Source: Amblyomma americanum
Taxonomy: Eukaryota; Arthropoda; Arachnida; Ixodida; Ixodidae
Length of the DNA stretch: 64,000 nucleotides
Direction: 5' to 3'
Assembly (NCBI RefSeq): GCF_052857255.1
Contig: NC_135500.1
Coordinates: 161,275,189 to 161,339,188, forward strand
The notes below the pieces were generated by a model. It was not told the origin of the DNA, did not search any database, and saw nothing but the letters and a program-made list of their open reading frames with translations. The position numbers and the translations under genes were made by a program. Below, piece after piece: positions 34,201-45,965 of the stretch; within the stretch, counting starts at the first letter, position 1; the number at the start of each line of letters is the position of its first letter.

Positions 34201-34285
34201 GTCGGAACGCTGCCGCCGCGGTCGGTTTGGAACATGGGTAGCCCAGGTCAGTAGCCGAGCGCCTATCCATGGTGCTACCGCGATG
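34201..34285 (-). mobile_element. Extra SINE head in tandem, minus strand
   Basis: The reverse complement reads CATCGCGGTAGCACCATGGA, then GGCGCTCGGCTACTGACCTG, then CATGTTCCAAACCGACCGCG and GCAGCGTTCCGACC, then runs into the next head. It is a decayed second tRNA-like head (B box altered to TGTTCCAAACC) placed just 5' of the intact SINE in the same orientation. This could be a dimeric SINE or a nested insertion at the head/body boundary. Confidence 0.6.
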
Positions 34286-35365
34286 GGTAACCGTTGACAG
34301 CGCTGTAGACTCTGTTGTTTTTGAAAAAATAAAAGGAGTATAACTGGCTCCCAGGATCAGTGCACACTTTAATCGCGCTCTCAGTTACGTGGCTGAGGTG
34401 TCCACCTGTAAAAACTGTTTTCGCCCAAGATTTCATGCTTAGCAGTGCTAACCCGGCAGCACTTTTTATATAGAGTGAATGCGGCCTTCTGTTTTAGCAA
34501 TGCCAACATTCTCGTGGCGGAAAATGCACATTTCAGAGTGAGCTACAAAACAAATACGTTATGACGAACCTAGATTTTTTATCCATTCTAAAAACATGAA
34601 TTTGTTGTTATCTTCTGCTTTGAACATCAGAAAGGCGCAATTGCCTTAGTTCCTGGAGTAAAAAGCATATTATTGCTTTAATGCACCTTTAAAAAACTCA
34701 CCAAGCGCATTAGCTTGCATCTTAAGCACCTACTGTTTTACCTATCCTTCAATGCAGGCAAAATTTACACAAATATTTTCCTATCGAAATATTTGCGCCA
34801 CAAAATCGCAAACTATATGATTTTTAGCCTTGTAAATTTATTTTAGCACACCAGTTTCCAACAGTTCCATAGTCATTCTTATTATCGGGAAATAATTATC
34901 TTCCTGAGGCGAAATATTGCTGCACTTTCGACTTACCTTCAATTCTTTTTGGTGGGGACGTTTGAAGAGCAGCAGAAAGTCCAAAAAATGGAGAGGCCTA
35001 TGCTCTGTAATGAATGCGCGGTATGTTTTATTGCGTTAAGCTGGACCGCGGCACAGCAAAGAACTTGGGCACTCAGCGCGAAACTAGGAAGCACGCACAA
35101 TCATATAAGAGCAGTCTTGCGTTACCCACACTGAAAGTTAAGTCATAAACGAAGCGGAAACTAAAAAAGGAAATTCTGATTGACGCAGTGGGCATAAGAA
35201 GACCAAGGCTGTATCCCGCTGCTCTCGGATGCACCGAACCGGATCTCATGTCCTGTTTCTGCATTCTGCTTTGACGTCAGAATGAGAAAATAAAACAAGA
35301 GCACATCTACTTAAGAGTCAAATGAGCTGAATAAAACTAGTGGCATGTGTCTGGCGCACTCAATC
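34286..35365. other. Unassigned stretch
   Basis: No gene or repeat recognised. Confidence 0.5.
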
Positions 35366-35549
35366 TGCCACGTAGGAACGTGATCAACCGGTTAGGGTGG
35401 GAGCTCTGCGAGAACCCTGTTATGCTACCTATGGCATCAAGACTACCAGAATCGGCGCCCTCGTTAGCTATTGAGCAGACAAGGGAAGAGAAAAGAGGAG
35501 CTCGTTATGTCGTACATGACAGAAGCCAACAGTCACAGAAACCAAGAAG
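35366..35549 (+). repeat. 184-bp direct repeat, copy 1
   Basis: Starts TGCCACGTAGGAACGTGA and ends CACAGAAACCAAGAAG. It matches 36647-36830 base for base in length with scattered substitutions. The shared part includes GAGCTCTGCGAGAACCCTGT, TATGCTACCTA-GGCATCAAG and GTTATGTCGTACATGAC. Both copies have open frames with similar peptides, but these look like a by-product of sequence identity; I see no domain. Unclassified dispersed repeat. Confidence 0.7.
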
Positions 35550-36313
35550 CAAGAAGCCACGTTTCATCATTAATACACCCTTCATCAATACTGAAGTAGG
35601 CAGATAGCATGTTAAAGTAAAATGATGTTTTCTCAGGGCTGTACGTTTTGTGGGGAGCAATGTGATTGCGCTGGGATCTGACCTATAACTACTAAAAACG
35701 GCCATTCAGGTCAGCATGCTTTAAAAAGGCGCTGAAGTAAGCTTTTCTTTCGAATCTACAATGATGAATTCAGTATGAAAAAAAATTAGTCCTATAGAGA
35801 GCAATATTACAAAAAAAAATCCTAATACGTAAGTCGCCCACATTGCGCACTATCAGTGTGTGGCTCATGAATACACTACTGTAATCTTATTGCCCACGCC
35901 TATTAAACAGCCTATTTTGCCTTCTCTCTCTCTCGCTCACACGCTGAGCTATTTCTGTTAAGCTATTCGGTTAGCGTGCCTAACTAAATTTCTTCAGCAT
36001 GGAACACGTTAGCGTCGAATGAACTGCTATCAGCTGTCATCCCAAGCACTCCCACCACCAAACGATTGCCGATAGCGTGAAGATACTTAATTTAAGGCGT
36101 GGTATAACAATAAGAAGCAGTATAATTATGAAAAGAACAGTCAAAGAAAGTCTAAGGGCTGTCACACTCAAAGCTCAGAAATAAGCCCGTAGAGACAATG
36201 TGAAAAGTATAGAGATTGCATACCAACGCTTTACGCCAAAACAGCACGGCGAAGAGGGAGAAGATTGCGAACTCTTGTCAGAGCAGCAAACTGCAGAAAT
36301 ATTTGTAACGGTG

Positions 36314-36352
36314 ATCACAGAAGCCAACAGTCACAGAAAACAAGGAGCAAAG
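36314..36352 (+). repeat. Partial third copy of the 184-bp repeat end
   Basis: ATCACAGAAGCCAACAGTCA followed by CAGAAAACAAGGAGCAAAG matches the last part of copy 1 (about 35515-35555). It lies between the two full copies. Confidence 0.5.
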
Positions 36353-36646
36353 CGGATGTTTTTATCGTTCATAAATGAGATATGAATAGGGTAATTGTTA
36401 TTTTTTTTTTAAATAACAGAGTAGAAAGCCGAAAGAAAAAAACAACCACATGACGCGGCTGCGATCCTTACCTACGACGTCTGAATTCCGCGTTCGTTCG
36501 GTGCTTTATACCAACAGTGCGGACACGGCTGCCCAATGTTCTAATTTTGAGAATATTTATGTGCAACGTAACCGATCTTTAGGAGTGTTCATCAGCGCCA
36601 CCCTCTTACATTGCAGCACACTTAGAACATCCTGTGTTACCGCGAG

Positions 36647-36830
36647 TGCCACGTAGGAACGTGACCAACCGGAAAATGCGGGAGCTCTGCGAGAACCCTG
36701 TTATGCTACCTACGGCATCAAGACTACCAGAATCGGGGCCCTCGTTAGCTACTGAGCAGACAAGGCAAGGAAAAAGAGGTTCTCGTTATGTCGTACATGA
36801 CGGAAGCCAACATTCACAGAAACCAAGAAG
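36647..36830 (+). repeat. 184-bp direct repeat, copy 2
   Basis: Partner of 35366-35549, 1,281 bases downstream, same orientation and length. Similarity stops abruptly at both ends as far as I can read. Confidence 0.7.
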
Positions 36831-39198
36831 TGTAGAGGGATGTATTACATGCGATGTCATGCATGTATCCTGATATGTCTCGAGAGCCGAAATTGGCTGT
36901 CTCCTGTGCTTCGGGGTACTCGTTGCTGTTTACTGGCCATCAAGCAAAATTTGCTATTCATTAGTAACGCTTGATGATAACGAAAGGCTCTAACTAAGGG
37001 AAAGATTTTTTTTACGCTATACGCGAGCGCGGATTGAATATGGTGGTAGTCTTAATTCAGAGCAAGCAAGATTTACTCAAATCATTCCCGTCATAATAAC
37101 ATTGACTTGTCGAGCTATCCCGATTTAGAAATTTTAACATTTGTTCAAACATTACCAGCTTTGGTCGGCATCAATAATGGGATGAGTAGCTTCCCTGTTA
37201 ACTCACTTTCCATTCTAGAACAAGGACTTGCTTCGAGCAAAGAGAGTACGTTTTTTAGTCTGAAAACGCACCAGCATATTTAAACGATGTTGATTTTGAT
37301 TTTACGAAGCCATTCAAAGCAGTTAGTTTAAATGAGACGTTTCAGCAGAATATCTCTAACCCTGTTTGTTTTAGCACAGCCCATCGGTATTCCTATTTTG
37401 GCATGCAAAACTTCAGAATTATTGCATTGAAACAGTAGGCTGCCGCATGAACAATTCTTGAGAAAAAGTGAACAAGAAAACAAGGTAATCGGAGGCATGG
37501 CTGCGACTAATTACGTTAAGTGCACATCATGTTTAAATAACACGCAAACAAAAAGCGATCTTCAACATAACGGATGTGGGAAGTTTTAATCGCGCTGAGT
37601 GCATTCATAACGAGGGCGCTAGTTAAAAGCGCCAAAGAACGCGCTGTCAATGGACCCCGATAAAATGGATTGCACAGCCCTCCTTGGCTTGCACTTTGAG
37701 TGCGTAGTACTGTAGCATCGTGGAGGAAAATGTTCTCAGGAAAGAGGAACGGATAAGGAGGCGGAAACTGTTATAACCGACATTTATGATAACTAAAATT
37801 AGAACACCCTGAATTTCTGGTGCCGTGGCTTTTTTAACACACAATGAAGTTTCCATCATTTTATTTCATGCAGTCGTACATCAGGCTCTGTTTTCTTGGG
37901 GTTTTGACGCCTGTCACTAGTTATCACTAGCTGTCAGCAGCTTAAAGTTGCTCGGCCAAGAGTTATTCTTAGTGGTATAGGGACTGCGCTTCTTCTGCAG
38001 GAGTATGTTTGAATGGAGCGTGTACAAGGTTTTATATCTACGCCAGATTTGGATGTTGAAAGAAGGCTTTCCTTTCGTTCTGTGACGTATGCCTCTAGTG
38101 ACTCGTGGTTCGGAAGTAGAACAATATCATACGACTCTCTTGTTATAACCCGTACGATGAATGACATATGAAATCTATGACCTTACTACCAAGAAAAAAC
38201 ATATTATCAGAAGCAATGGTGTGTAGATAAAGTGTTTGCGGCCTTAAATCGACGCCGGATATCTTGAAATTCTTTTTAAAAAGTAAACTAGGAGCACTGA
38301 GAAACCTTCAAAGCTCAACGCTCTGGAAAACGTAGCAGGTCAGAACGAGCTAGATCATGTGTATCAAGCGTTTCAAGAGCATACGCCTTGTTCGAAACTC
38401 AGATAGTTATATTTCGGTACATATGTGCACAATTGGTTCGACCACCGTGGCTCGTTTGCAGTTTTATATTGGGCTGCGGATGAGAGCTGTCTCTAACGCT
38501 ACCTATCCGCGGTCCATGTGCCATGAGTATTCAGGGAAGTTGGTAATACAGAAACGCAATTCAGGTTGGCCCCATGCTTTCGTTGAAAAGAACTGTTACG
38601 TTTACATGGACTCTAAGCTGAAAAAATCAATTCATAACGCAAATACAGCGCGCGACGAGGCTGCTCGATATTGTGTCTGCCGCGCCATCAATCGTGTGGT
38701 CAGGGGTTAGAAAAAAAATGTGTTTAAGTCAGAAAGTAGAACTTAAAGCGCTCGTTAGTACCAGCTATACAAGGAGGATATGACTTTGGTAATTTGAGGA
38801 GTTCGCTATACAAAGTATATTTTCATGCTTACGTTTTATTCAGGTGCTCATGCATACGTTCTCTCTGGATGGGGAAGTCTGTTTTCTGAAATGTGCGGCG
38901 AACGACTATCGACATATTAATCGCGTAGATTTCACACCTTATAAAATTAGAGTTTTATAATTTGTAGTTCAGTTAACATTTGCTGTATTTAGAACAGTGC
39001 AGTGGAGAAGTTTCTAATTGGCAGGAAAAAACAGAAAAAAAAAATTGGGTGGCTTGATTCAGAGATAGCAAAAGGCCGTAAAAGCTGTTTCGCTAAGTGA
39101 AGCCATGAGCCTACAAGCAGTAGCTTCATAGACGAGATAAGAAGAAGAAAGAAGATATAATCGTTCGCAACTATATTCGTTTCCGTCATTTAACCCTT
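36831..39198. other. Unassigned stretch
   Basis: No repeat family recognised. A 117-codon plus frame (38357-38710) has no convincing splice pair or domain and is not called. Confidence 0.45.
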
Positions 39199-39483
39199 TT
39201 AACCGTTACTGCCTTGTACAGCGAATTCTCGACAAACCACCGGGCCATGTATCATTACATGACGGAACTTCGGTAGTCTGTTGTCAACATGTTCTGAGTA
39301 CCTTCCCCTGAAAATGTTTGGCGTTACTGCTAGCAACCTTTCTATACAGTTTCTATATAGGCTTTCAATATGAGCGGGAGATTTGCGTTTGTTTTCCCTG
39401 CGCCGCTCGCGAATGTATTGGCCAAACACGCTCCCATGGCACAAAGCTGTCTGCACAATGAGGAGAGTCCAACACCTCCACAT
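39199..39483 (-). CDS. Unrecognised 94-codon frame with signal-peptide-like N-terminus
   Basis: A minus-strand frame opening MWRCWTLLIVQTALCHGSVF, a good match to a secretory signal with a small-residue cleavage region, followed by a basic segment (RERRRENKRK) and a Cys-poor C-terminal half. The start context (ACAATGTGG) is acceptable. Family not recognised. A single-exon secreted peptide gene, an exon, or chance are all open; no polyadenylation signal is obvious nearby. Confidence 0.22.
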   Translation of the reverse strand: MWRCWTLLIVQTALCHGSVFGQYIRERRRENKRKSPAHIESLYRNCIERLLAVTPNIFRGRYSEHVDNRLPKFRHVMIHGPVVCREFAVQGSNG

Positions 39484-40937
39484 TGTTTAGTAAAAATTGT
39501 TCTCCGCAAAGTCGATTAGTTCACCTACTCTTCTCGCGCTTTGCAGCATTTCAATTTATCCCAATGCAGATTTTCATTGGAAAGTGATTATTGTGGGAAA
39601 ACAATTTTTTTTTCAAATTCTCTCTAATTTTTAAAGATAAAGCACATGAATTGAACAATTATCAACACATGACGACAGCCATCCAGAAGGAAAAAAATTT
39701 TTTGTAACTCATTAAAATTACTTCTCGAGCAGTCGACAATTTACTGACTAGCTGTGTCGTTCACTGCAAGAGCGCTTTGAATGTATTAAAGCAAGCGTGG
39801 CTGCCATAATTGAGTGGATACAGCCTGCACCTGCTTTAACCACGACAGCAAGTATGTCTCCTGAATGCAGCAGTTGAGGCTTTTGATCACAACTTCGAGA
39901 CTTGGTAGAAGAAACTGGCGCACCTATACTAACTCTGTCTTCCCTAGGGATCTTATACGGTGCTGCAGCTCTGTCAAGAAAACAGAAGTGCGAGTGTTGC
40001 ACTTCCGCCCTGAACGCTAAAACTCGTCGCCTCTCATTTTCTCACAAATCTTACGCGGAAGATAGCAAGACATTTTTTGCACAGAATAATTGTTGACCAC
40101 CTCTGGTCCTTCGAGTTTGTTCGAGCCCTTCAATTTACCGTTAATGCAAGAGTGTCAGCAGCCCCATTTGAAAAAAACAATTGGCCGGCGTCGGAGTCAG
40201 CAATGCCTAAAGTTTGAAGTTTCGCAGCCGGAGCGGCCGGAGCATGAATTTGGCGCCTTGAGGGGACGCAGAGGAGACAAGACACTCCCATCCCCGGAAA
40301 ATTCTTGACGAACCATCTGATGTCAGACACCTAATCTACACGACCTTATGGCATCGTCACAATATGCCCACCGTATTGTCAGCAAACTGGTCACCGTGGC
40401 AGATGGCAGTTAATGATTGGTCGGGAGATGTTGCGGGGCAAGAGAAACCTACGTATGTCGCACAAACCGCAATCGTGGCAGCCTGCTATCGCACGGCAGT
40501 GGATTATCGCGTAACCACTACACCAGGAGTGGTATGAGAGCTCCCAGCGATCTACGAATATTAAATCTGCCATTACCAGTTACGAATTTATGGACATAAC
40601 CCATTAGCCCTACCGCGTCATAACTAAAAAGCGGAATTTAGTGTTCTTTCCTTTTTTTCACACAGCTTGGACTTGCTGCACAAAACTGGCCATCTCCTAA
40701 TAGCTTTCAATAGGCGACAGGCCTCATTGTACAAGTTCATGCTGCTGAAATAGAATCTACATATTTGGCGGCGGCGCTAAGTGAGTGAAGAAATGGTGGG
40801 AAAAGTATGGGACTCACGTAATAACCGATAGAGGAGTTCCTTGATATTTTTTTAAAAACTAAATTGTTCCTTGATATTTCGTACACTCACTTCGACATTT
40901 CTCATCGAAGGCACATATAACCACGATTCTTAAGACA
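39484..40937. other. Unassigned stretch
   Basis: No gene or repeat recognised. Confidence 0.5.
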
Positions 40938-41192
40938 TGGCTTTATGGTTTACAGTTTTTATGGGTTTACTGTCCCAATGCGACTCAAGCTATAAGGGAC
41001 GCAATAGTGAAGGTCTCCAGTAATTGCGACCACCTGGGTTTTTTACGTGCACTGACATTGCTCAGTACACATGCCTCTAACATTTCATCTCTATCTACAT
41101 GCGACCGCTGCAGCCGGCATCGAACTAGCGTCTTTCGTGTCAGCTGCCAAGCACCATAAGCACTTAACCACCACGACAGCTGTGGTGCGGCT
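40938..41192 (-). mobile_element. tRNA-derived SINE, minus strand, near full length
   Basis: The reverse complement begins CTGTCGTGGTGGTTAAGTGC, then GTGCTTGGCAGCTGACACGA and a B-box relic AGTTCGATGCCGGCTGCAGC. Next come GAGATGAAATGTTAGAGGC and GTGTACTGAGCAATGTCAGT, followed by AAACCCAGGTGGTCGCAATT. It ends in a GGGACAGTAAACCCATAAA-type tail. This tail differs from the pyrimidine-rich end of the 33443 copy, so it is a related subfamily. Confidence 0.7.
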
Positions 41193-41364
41193 TTAAGTGA
41201 GGTTTTTATTGTGCATGGCAGTTAATGGCAGATAGCATCGGTTGGGCCGACTGGAGGCCAAGCCCGACATGCGATCATGAATGCCGAAAAGCGAGAAGAA
41301 AGGTGTGCCTGAGATAAATGAGAACTTTCTGAAACAATCATAAATCATGTTATTTGCAGAACAA
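41193..41364. other. Gap between SINE and LINE fragment
   Basis: No feature recognised. Confidence 0.4.
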
Positions 41365-41600
41365 ATGCCTCTTCTATATCTTTCCTGCTAATCCTGTCCC
41401 GTGCCAGCTGCGTAACTCATGCCCGCAAACTTGGTAATAAAATCAGCCAACCTGACATTCCTCCACCCACTGTTACAGTTGCCTTTTATTTGCATTTACT
41501 AAGCTACCTCAACGACTACCGGGTGTGTTCCCTTCGTATCACAAGCCATGGTAGTTCCCAGGTCTTCTGCTTGATTTCAAATGAGATATCGTTACGTCTT
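41365..41600 (-). mobile_element. Degraded LINE 3'-end fragment, minus strand
   Basis: Aligns loosely with 28020-28260 of the minus-strand LINE: CCTGTCCCGTGCCAGCTGCG then CATGCCCGCAAACTT, then CCTCCACCCACTGTTACAGT and TGCCTTTTATTTGCA. Identity is low, so it is an older copy or another RTE-like family. It encodes no open frame. Confidence 0.5.
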
Positions 41601-42512
41601 GTGTCGTGCAGGCCAGGCAATGTCGGTAATTTCTCAGTGTTAGCAGGTTCATTTTTCATAGAATAATTGGCGATTTCACTGACCAGAGAACAAATTTATT
41701 TGTCCCGTAAAGTGGCTAAAAAAAGTACTATATTAAAAATTTTGCAAAGTGCAAGCATCTGTGCCCCTACCGATTATCCGAAATCAATAGCCATAATTAA
41801 ATATCAGACAGAAAAGACAGCGAAGAAAAAATCATTGGAATCGGCTGAGAGCGGCGCAATGCCGAGGGGTCCAAACTCCCTCGAAGACCTTTTATTTTCT
41901 TCATGTGGCGAATAGATTCTGAAAGATAATCTTCTTTTCCTCGCTAACAATTTTTTGCGTAAATGACACTTCTTTTGCGCCTCCAACGCAAAACTTCTTT
42001 GAGGAAGAAGTGGAAGTTAACAAAACAATATCTAACAACATAACGACGCCTCGTTAATTCTGTCCTTTAGTTTCCATATCAGGAGCAATCTGAAAGGGTG
42101 CACAGTTATACTCTCTTGCTTTTTTCAGAAAAAAGATAAGAACTGCTGCATCAACATAAACTAAAATTATGCTTTCCAAAATGCTTACTGCAATAAACTG
42201 ACCGTAGAAAGTCAGAAACTTGAGGAGGCATATAAACTTCTCCATTATGGTATGACGTGATAGTGTTAATGGGTCTCATCAGCGGTCCATGGTACTCTTA
42301 GCGTGTCGCCTCCCAGAAACTGATATTGTTTGTTCCTTGACCATAACATAACGCTTAAGCTAACTTTAAATGTACATACAATGCACAACATTAGAGACCC
42401 CGCTCGCACGGAAGTACTCCCTTTGTCGCCTAGATCCTGCCTACATGCTCATATACGCGGAATCGGTCATTGTATACTTTGCGTTGGTAGATCTTGAATA
42501 GCCTTCATGCCA
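41601..42512. other. Unassigned stretch
   Basis: No gene or repeat recognised. Confidence 0.5.
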
Positions 42513-42917
42513 CTTTTGGTGCAGCGGTGGAGCGGTCGAGTAATGCGTTACTACTCCGGAAAGTAGCTGTTTCAAACACAGTCAGCGGTGGAACGTGTGA
42601 GACCCAAGTTTCCATTCCTGAGTAACTCCTCGCGATCCAAAATTAAAATAACTGCCAACTGCCAAAATGGACACTTCACTCACAATCTGTCGAGCAGGTT
42701 CGAACCAGCCACAGTGGGCAGGTTCTGGTGATGTCACAAGGCGACGTGACCTGGGGGGCAGGACAGCTCCCTGCTTTTCCGCTGCTCTTCTGCCGCTGAA
42801 AAAACCTGATCTTCTGCAGAATGGAAGACTTGACGCTATCGCGGTAATATGAGCCATCGCAAGGATAATATAGCTCCGTACCTTTCGAAGAAGCCGAAAA
42901 TAAAGAGCTCGCGATTC
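42513..42917 (+). mobile_element. SINE-like element with two tRNA-type B boxes (about 400 bp)
   Basis: The head has an A-box-like TGGTGCAGCGGTGGAGCGG and, about 45 bases on, a B-box-like GCTGTTTCAAACAC. The body has AACTGCCAACTGCCAAAATG, then GACACTTCACTCACAATCTG, then a second perfect B-box-like word AGGTTCGAACCAGCC (about 42697). Later come GTGATGTCACAAGGCGACGT and, near the end, AATAAAGAGCTCGCGATTCC. This layout matches a short interspersed element I associate with tick genomes, but the family name is unknown to me. The element looks nearly complete; no target-site duplication was identified. Confidence 0.6.
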
Positions 42918-43533
42918 CATATTTTACGAAACCATAATTTATATCAAGAAAACTACGGGCTAAGGGTTCAAGCAGGCTATCTCACATTTCACTTTCGCCA
43001 CCTGCGCTGACGTCATCTGTTGTCAATTTCGCAAAAGCAATTTTGGAACTTTCGCTGCCACCGGTACGTGTATTTAGTTTCCAATACTGTCCTTACTCTG
43101 AGTTGCTGAAAGAAATGAAACAAAGCTGGGAGTTCTTAAGCAGGGAGAACCCTCTTGTGATATCCTCTTGACAGTTTAATTAAGGCTACCGATCACTTGT
43201 GCTCTGCCCAGAACAAAAATTCATCTTACATTTGTTTCGTTGTAATCACCAGAATATGACACTTTCCTTTTGTAAGGCACAAAGGTATGCATTCTTTACC
43301 TTTCCGTTGCTCGTGAGCCTAGTTTGCGAGTTAAATTATTCCAATATGACCGATAGAAGCCAGCAAATATCAATTCTAATAACGCTGTTTTGGTGATCAG
43401 CGATATTTGCTTTTGTGATAATAATGGTAAAGACTTAGAATTATTTCGTTGTTTTCACCATAGCAACCAAAACGTGCCATGAGCTCTCTAAGGCGATACT
43501 CCGTGATTTCTGTTGTTTCCTTGCTATCAGCAG
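42918..43533. other. Unassigned stretch
   Basis: No gene or repeat recognised. Confidence 0.5.
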
Positions 43534-43794
43534 AAGTTGCCTTGTTGTACTGAAGCTTGCATGCGACTTCGTAAAAGGGTTACGATGAGCTTTTTTTCAG
43601 AGCAGCCCCTATTGAACAGCAAGATGTCACTGGATGTAAACCTCGCACACACACAGCAGCTTGCTGCGATGCTGCTTAGATACCCCGCGATATTGGCGCA
43701 CCTACTGCGTGACCGTGCAGAAAGAAGACAAAAAGCACGACGACCAACGTTGACCGGCCCATTTAGTGCACAGAAGAGTGTGCTAATTGAATAA
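43534..43794 (+). CDS. Weak candidate terminal exon
   Basis: A pyrimidine-rich tract and CAG (TTGTTTCCTTGCTATCAGCAG, ending 43533) precede an open frame that starts KLPCCTEACMRLRKR, continues through a Leu-rich helical-looking part (LAAMLLRYPAILAHLLRDRA) and a basic part (ERRQKARRP), and stops at 43794. AATAAA follows at 43827-43832. Acceptor, open frame, stop and nearby polyadenylation signal fit a last exon. I recognise no domain, and each signal alone is common by chance. Confidence 0.2.
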   Translation, partial: KLPCCTEACMRLRKRVTMSFFSEQPLLNSKMSLDVNLAHTQQLAAMLLRYPAILAHLLRDRAERRQKARRPTLTGPFSAQKSVLIE

Positions 43795-45737
43795 AATTGT
43801 TTTATCTATAAAATTAGTAGTGCGAAAATAAATTTCTCATGCTACAGAGCACGTGCACACATAACACAGAGGTTGTGTTTGCCGCCACCATGGTTGAGAA
43901 ACAAGAAAGCAGCTGTGAATCGGGTCTTGTTTTTTTTTATTATCTCATTTTGCACGAAGAACTAGCTCCAGGAGCGCCTTTGCTGCTTCGTTATGCTGGC
44001 TTTGCACTTTCTTGCAAAAGTAATCTTGTAGTTCTTACTCGGCGATGATGTCACTTTGCTACAAATATGTTTTGAAACTGCAGCAGCTTGAACTTGCTTT
44101 GCATTAGCGGCTGCAGGATCTTAATATCTAATTTCTAAAGAACAAGAATCTTAATTTCATCCTAGTAGCGCAACAACAAAGATAAAGGTTTCCGCTAAAT
44201 ATTTGGAGTTTGCGGCACCTGAGGTACAGGCGCAGTTCATCCAATTCTCGCTTGATAACTAGAGCAGCCAGCCTTCTTGATCAGTAATGTCTCGCTGCAG
44301 AATTAGGAGAGGCTTAAGAGATTGGCTGGCCATTAATGTCTTTGCTCGTACTATTATTATTTATGAAGGACCGCTGCGCAATTCTGCAGCGAATTCTGGC
44401 TCCTCACGGAAAGCTGCAAAAGAGGCGGCTCACATTTAACTTCTAAGGCTGTCATACAAGGGTTCTTGGCTTTCTACGATAAAAAGTGTACTTTTTTAAA
44501 ATGATGCGCAAACCTGCCGGAGGGGCTCCAAAAAGCCATAAACTTGAAGTGTAGGACGTTAGGCTAATAGGGGAGTCACACTTTTTCAGCTTATTTTCGG
44601 TTGACAACAGCTGCTTCATATGTGTCCGGTGCAGTACCGTGTTCTGCAATTGTGCCCAGGCTCATTGAGGTAGTGAAAAAAGGAACTTTTGAATTTTAAA
44701 CATAAGGATTGCATCCTGAAATCTCTTTATATGTCAGGAGGATGATTGACATAATCTTGAAGATTGCTTGTATAAACGGTAGTCTACAATTTAAACAGGA
44801 GAATGTACGTAATTTGTTGCCCCAGTAATTTTTTCAAAGGCTTTCTCGCAGGTAAACGGTGCACTTTTCTGAGTGAAATGTATCTGTAGAAGCAAAAGGG
44901 AGAGCAAAAACAGAGTAAGAAAAGAGGAGCACTGGACTTTCTAACGACTTTTAATTGTCAATGATTCAGAAATGTATACATTCTGTCCGAGCCACGGGCT
45001 ACCCTCTGCACATGTGCAATTATTCCAACTTATTATCTGGGTAGATGATGGAGGTCTTGCTAAGGCATGTCTCCCCAAGTCAAAATTATCTATTCAGAAC
45101 TCTCAAACAAATCTCTGGTGGCCCCCAGCTCCAGTTTGAAAGAACTTGCTGTTGACTTAACTTAGTATGAAAAACTGTTGTCGTTCAAACAAAGAATTCC
45201 TTCACAACTAGAAGTAAGGACCAGAAACCCTAAAAATGGCATCTTGCTTTTTATAGTAAAGGGGGATGACGCTATCAAAAACATTTTTTATATTTACAAG
45301 CACAAGACAAGCACGTTCCCTATGTTGAAATGAAGAATTTAAGAGGTCGGTAAATTGTCAAGTATTTCCTGTGTGCCCTTTTCTTCTATAAAGTCACGCT
45401 GACAAGGGGAGATCAACAAGCAGTTCCAAGAAAATAGATCATAGTTGGAGGTGAGTGTACTTTCTAGAATCGGTGAGACGCGTGATGGCATTGATATGGA
45501 CGGATATTTTCACTTTTTTCTGCGGAGCTTTATTACCAAGCGCAGATGCTATAGCTCTTTTCTTAACTGTCTGGATATTACCAACTAAGGTCTAAAAGCT
45601 ACAATGCCTGTCTTTTGGAGCAGCACAAAATACGACCTCTATGTCTATGCTGCAAGACAATTTAAAGGAAATGATTTGGCGTCTCGTTACTTTTTCGTAT
45701 TCTAAGAAAACTGAAAACACAAAAAGAAAAAATATGT
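43795..45737. other. Unassigned stretch
   Basis: No gene or repeat recognised beyond the AATAAA at 43827. Confidence 0.5.
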
Positions 45738-45859
45738 CCACAAAATCTCGGACGTTTTCGGCGACCGAAGGAACGCCGTGGTTTTCGAAATACAGCAACG
45801 CCAACTGCCATCACTTTGAGGCTCAAAGAGACGTGACGCCAAAAACTCAAAAGCGGATA

Positions 45860-45965
45860 GAAAACTCCTCCGAAGCGAGGAATCCGCTGCCACAGCTGCA
45901 AAGACGATAGATGGCAGTTCATTTTTAAGGCTTCGAACTTGTAAGACATCAGCGGCGACATCTTT
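45860..45965 (+). repeat. Dispersed repeat copy B (unclassified)
   Basis: Core 45878-45962 matches 6611-6700 (shared GAATCC, CACAGCTGC, ACGAT-GATGG and AAGGCTTCGAACTTGT). Downstream this copy continues GACATCAGCGGCGACATCTT, which resembles GGGACGACATCTCAG in copy A, so the repeat probably extends past the core. Confidence 0.6.

Noticed and set aside
33839..34270. 143-codon minus-strand frame
   Set aside because: It is a read-through of the minus-strand SINE and its extra head; such frames recur in any SINE copy.
35366..36830. Tandem gene duplication (two similar small proteins)
   Set aside because: The similarity stops at repeat edges rather than codon or exon edges, and the peptides show no domain.
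38357..38710. 117-codon plus frame
   Set aside because: Splice-like AGs inside are weak and no domain or start context supports it; chance frames of this length are expected in 64 kb.
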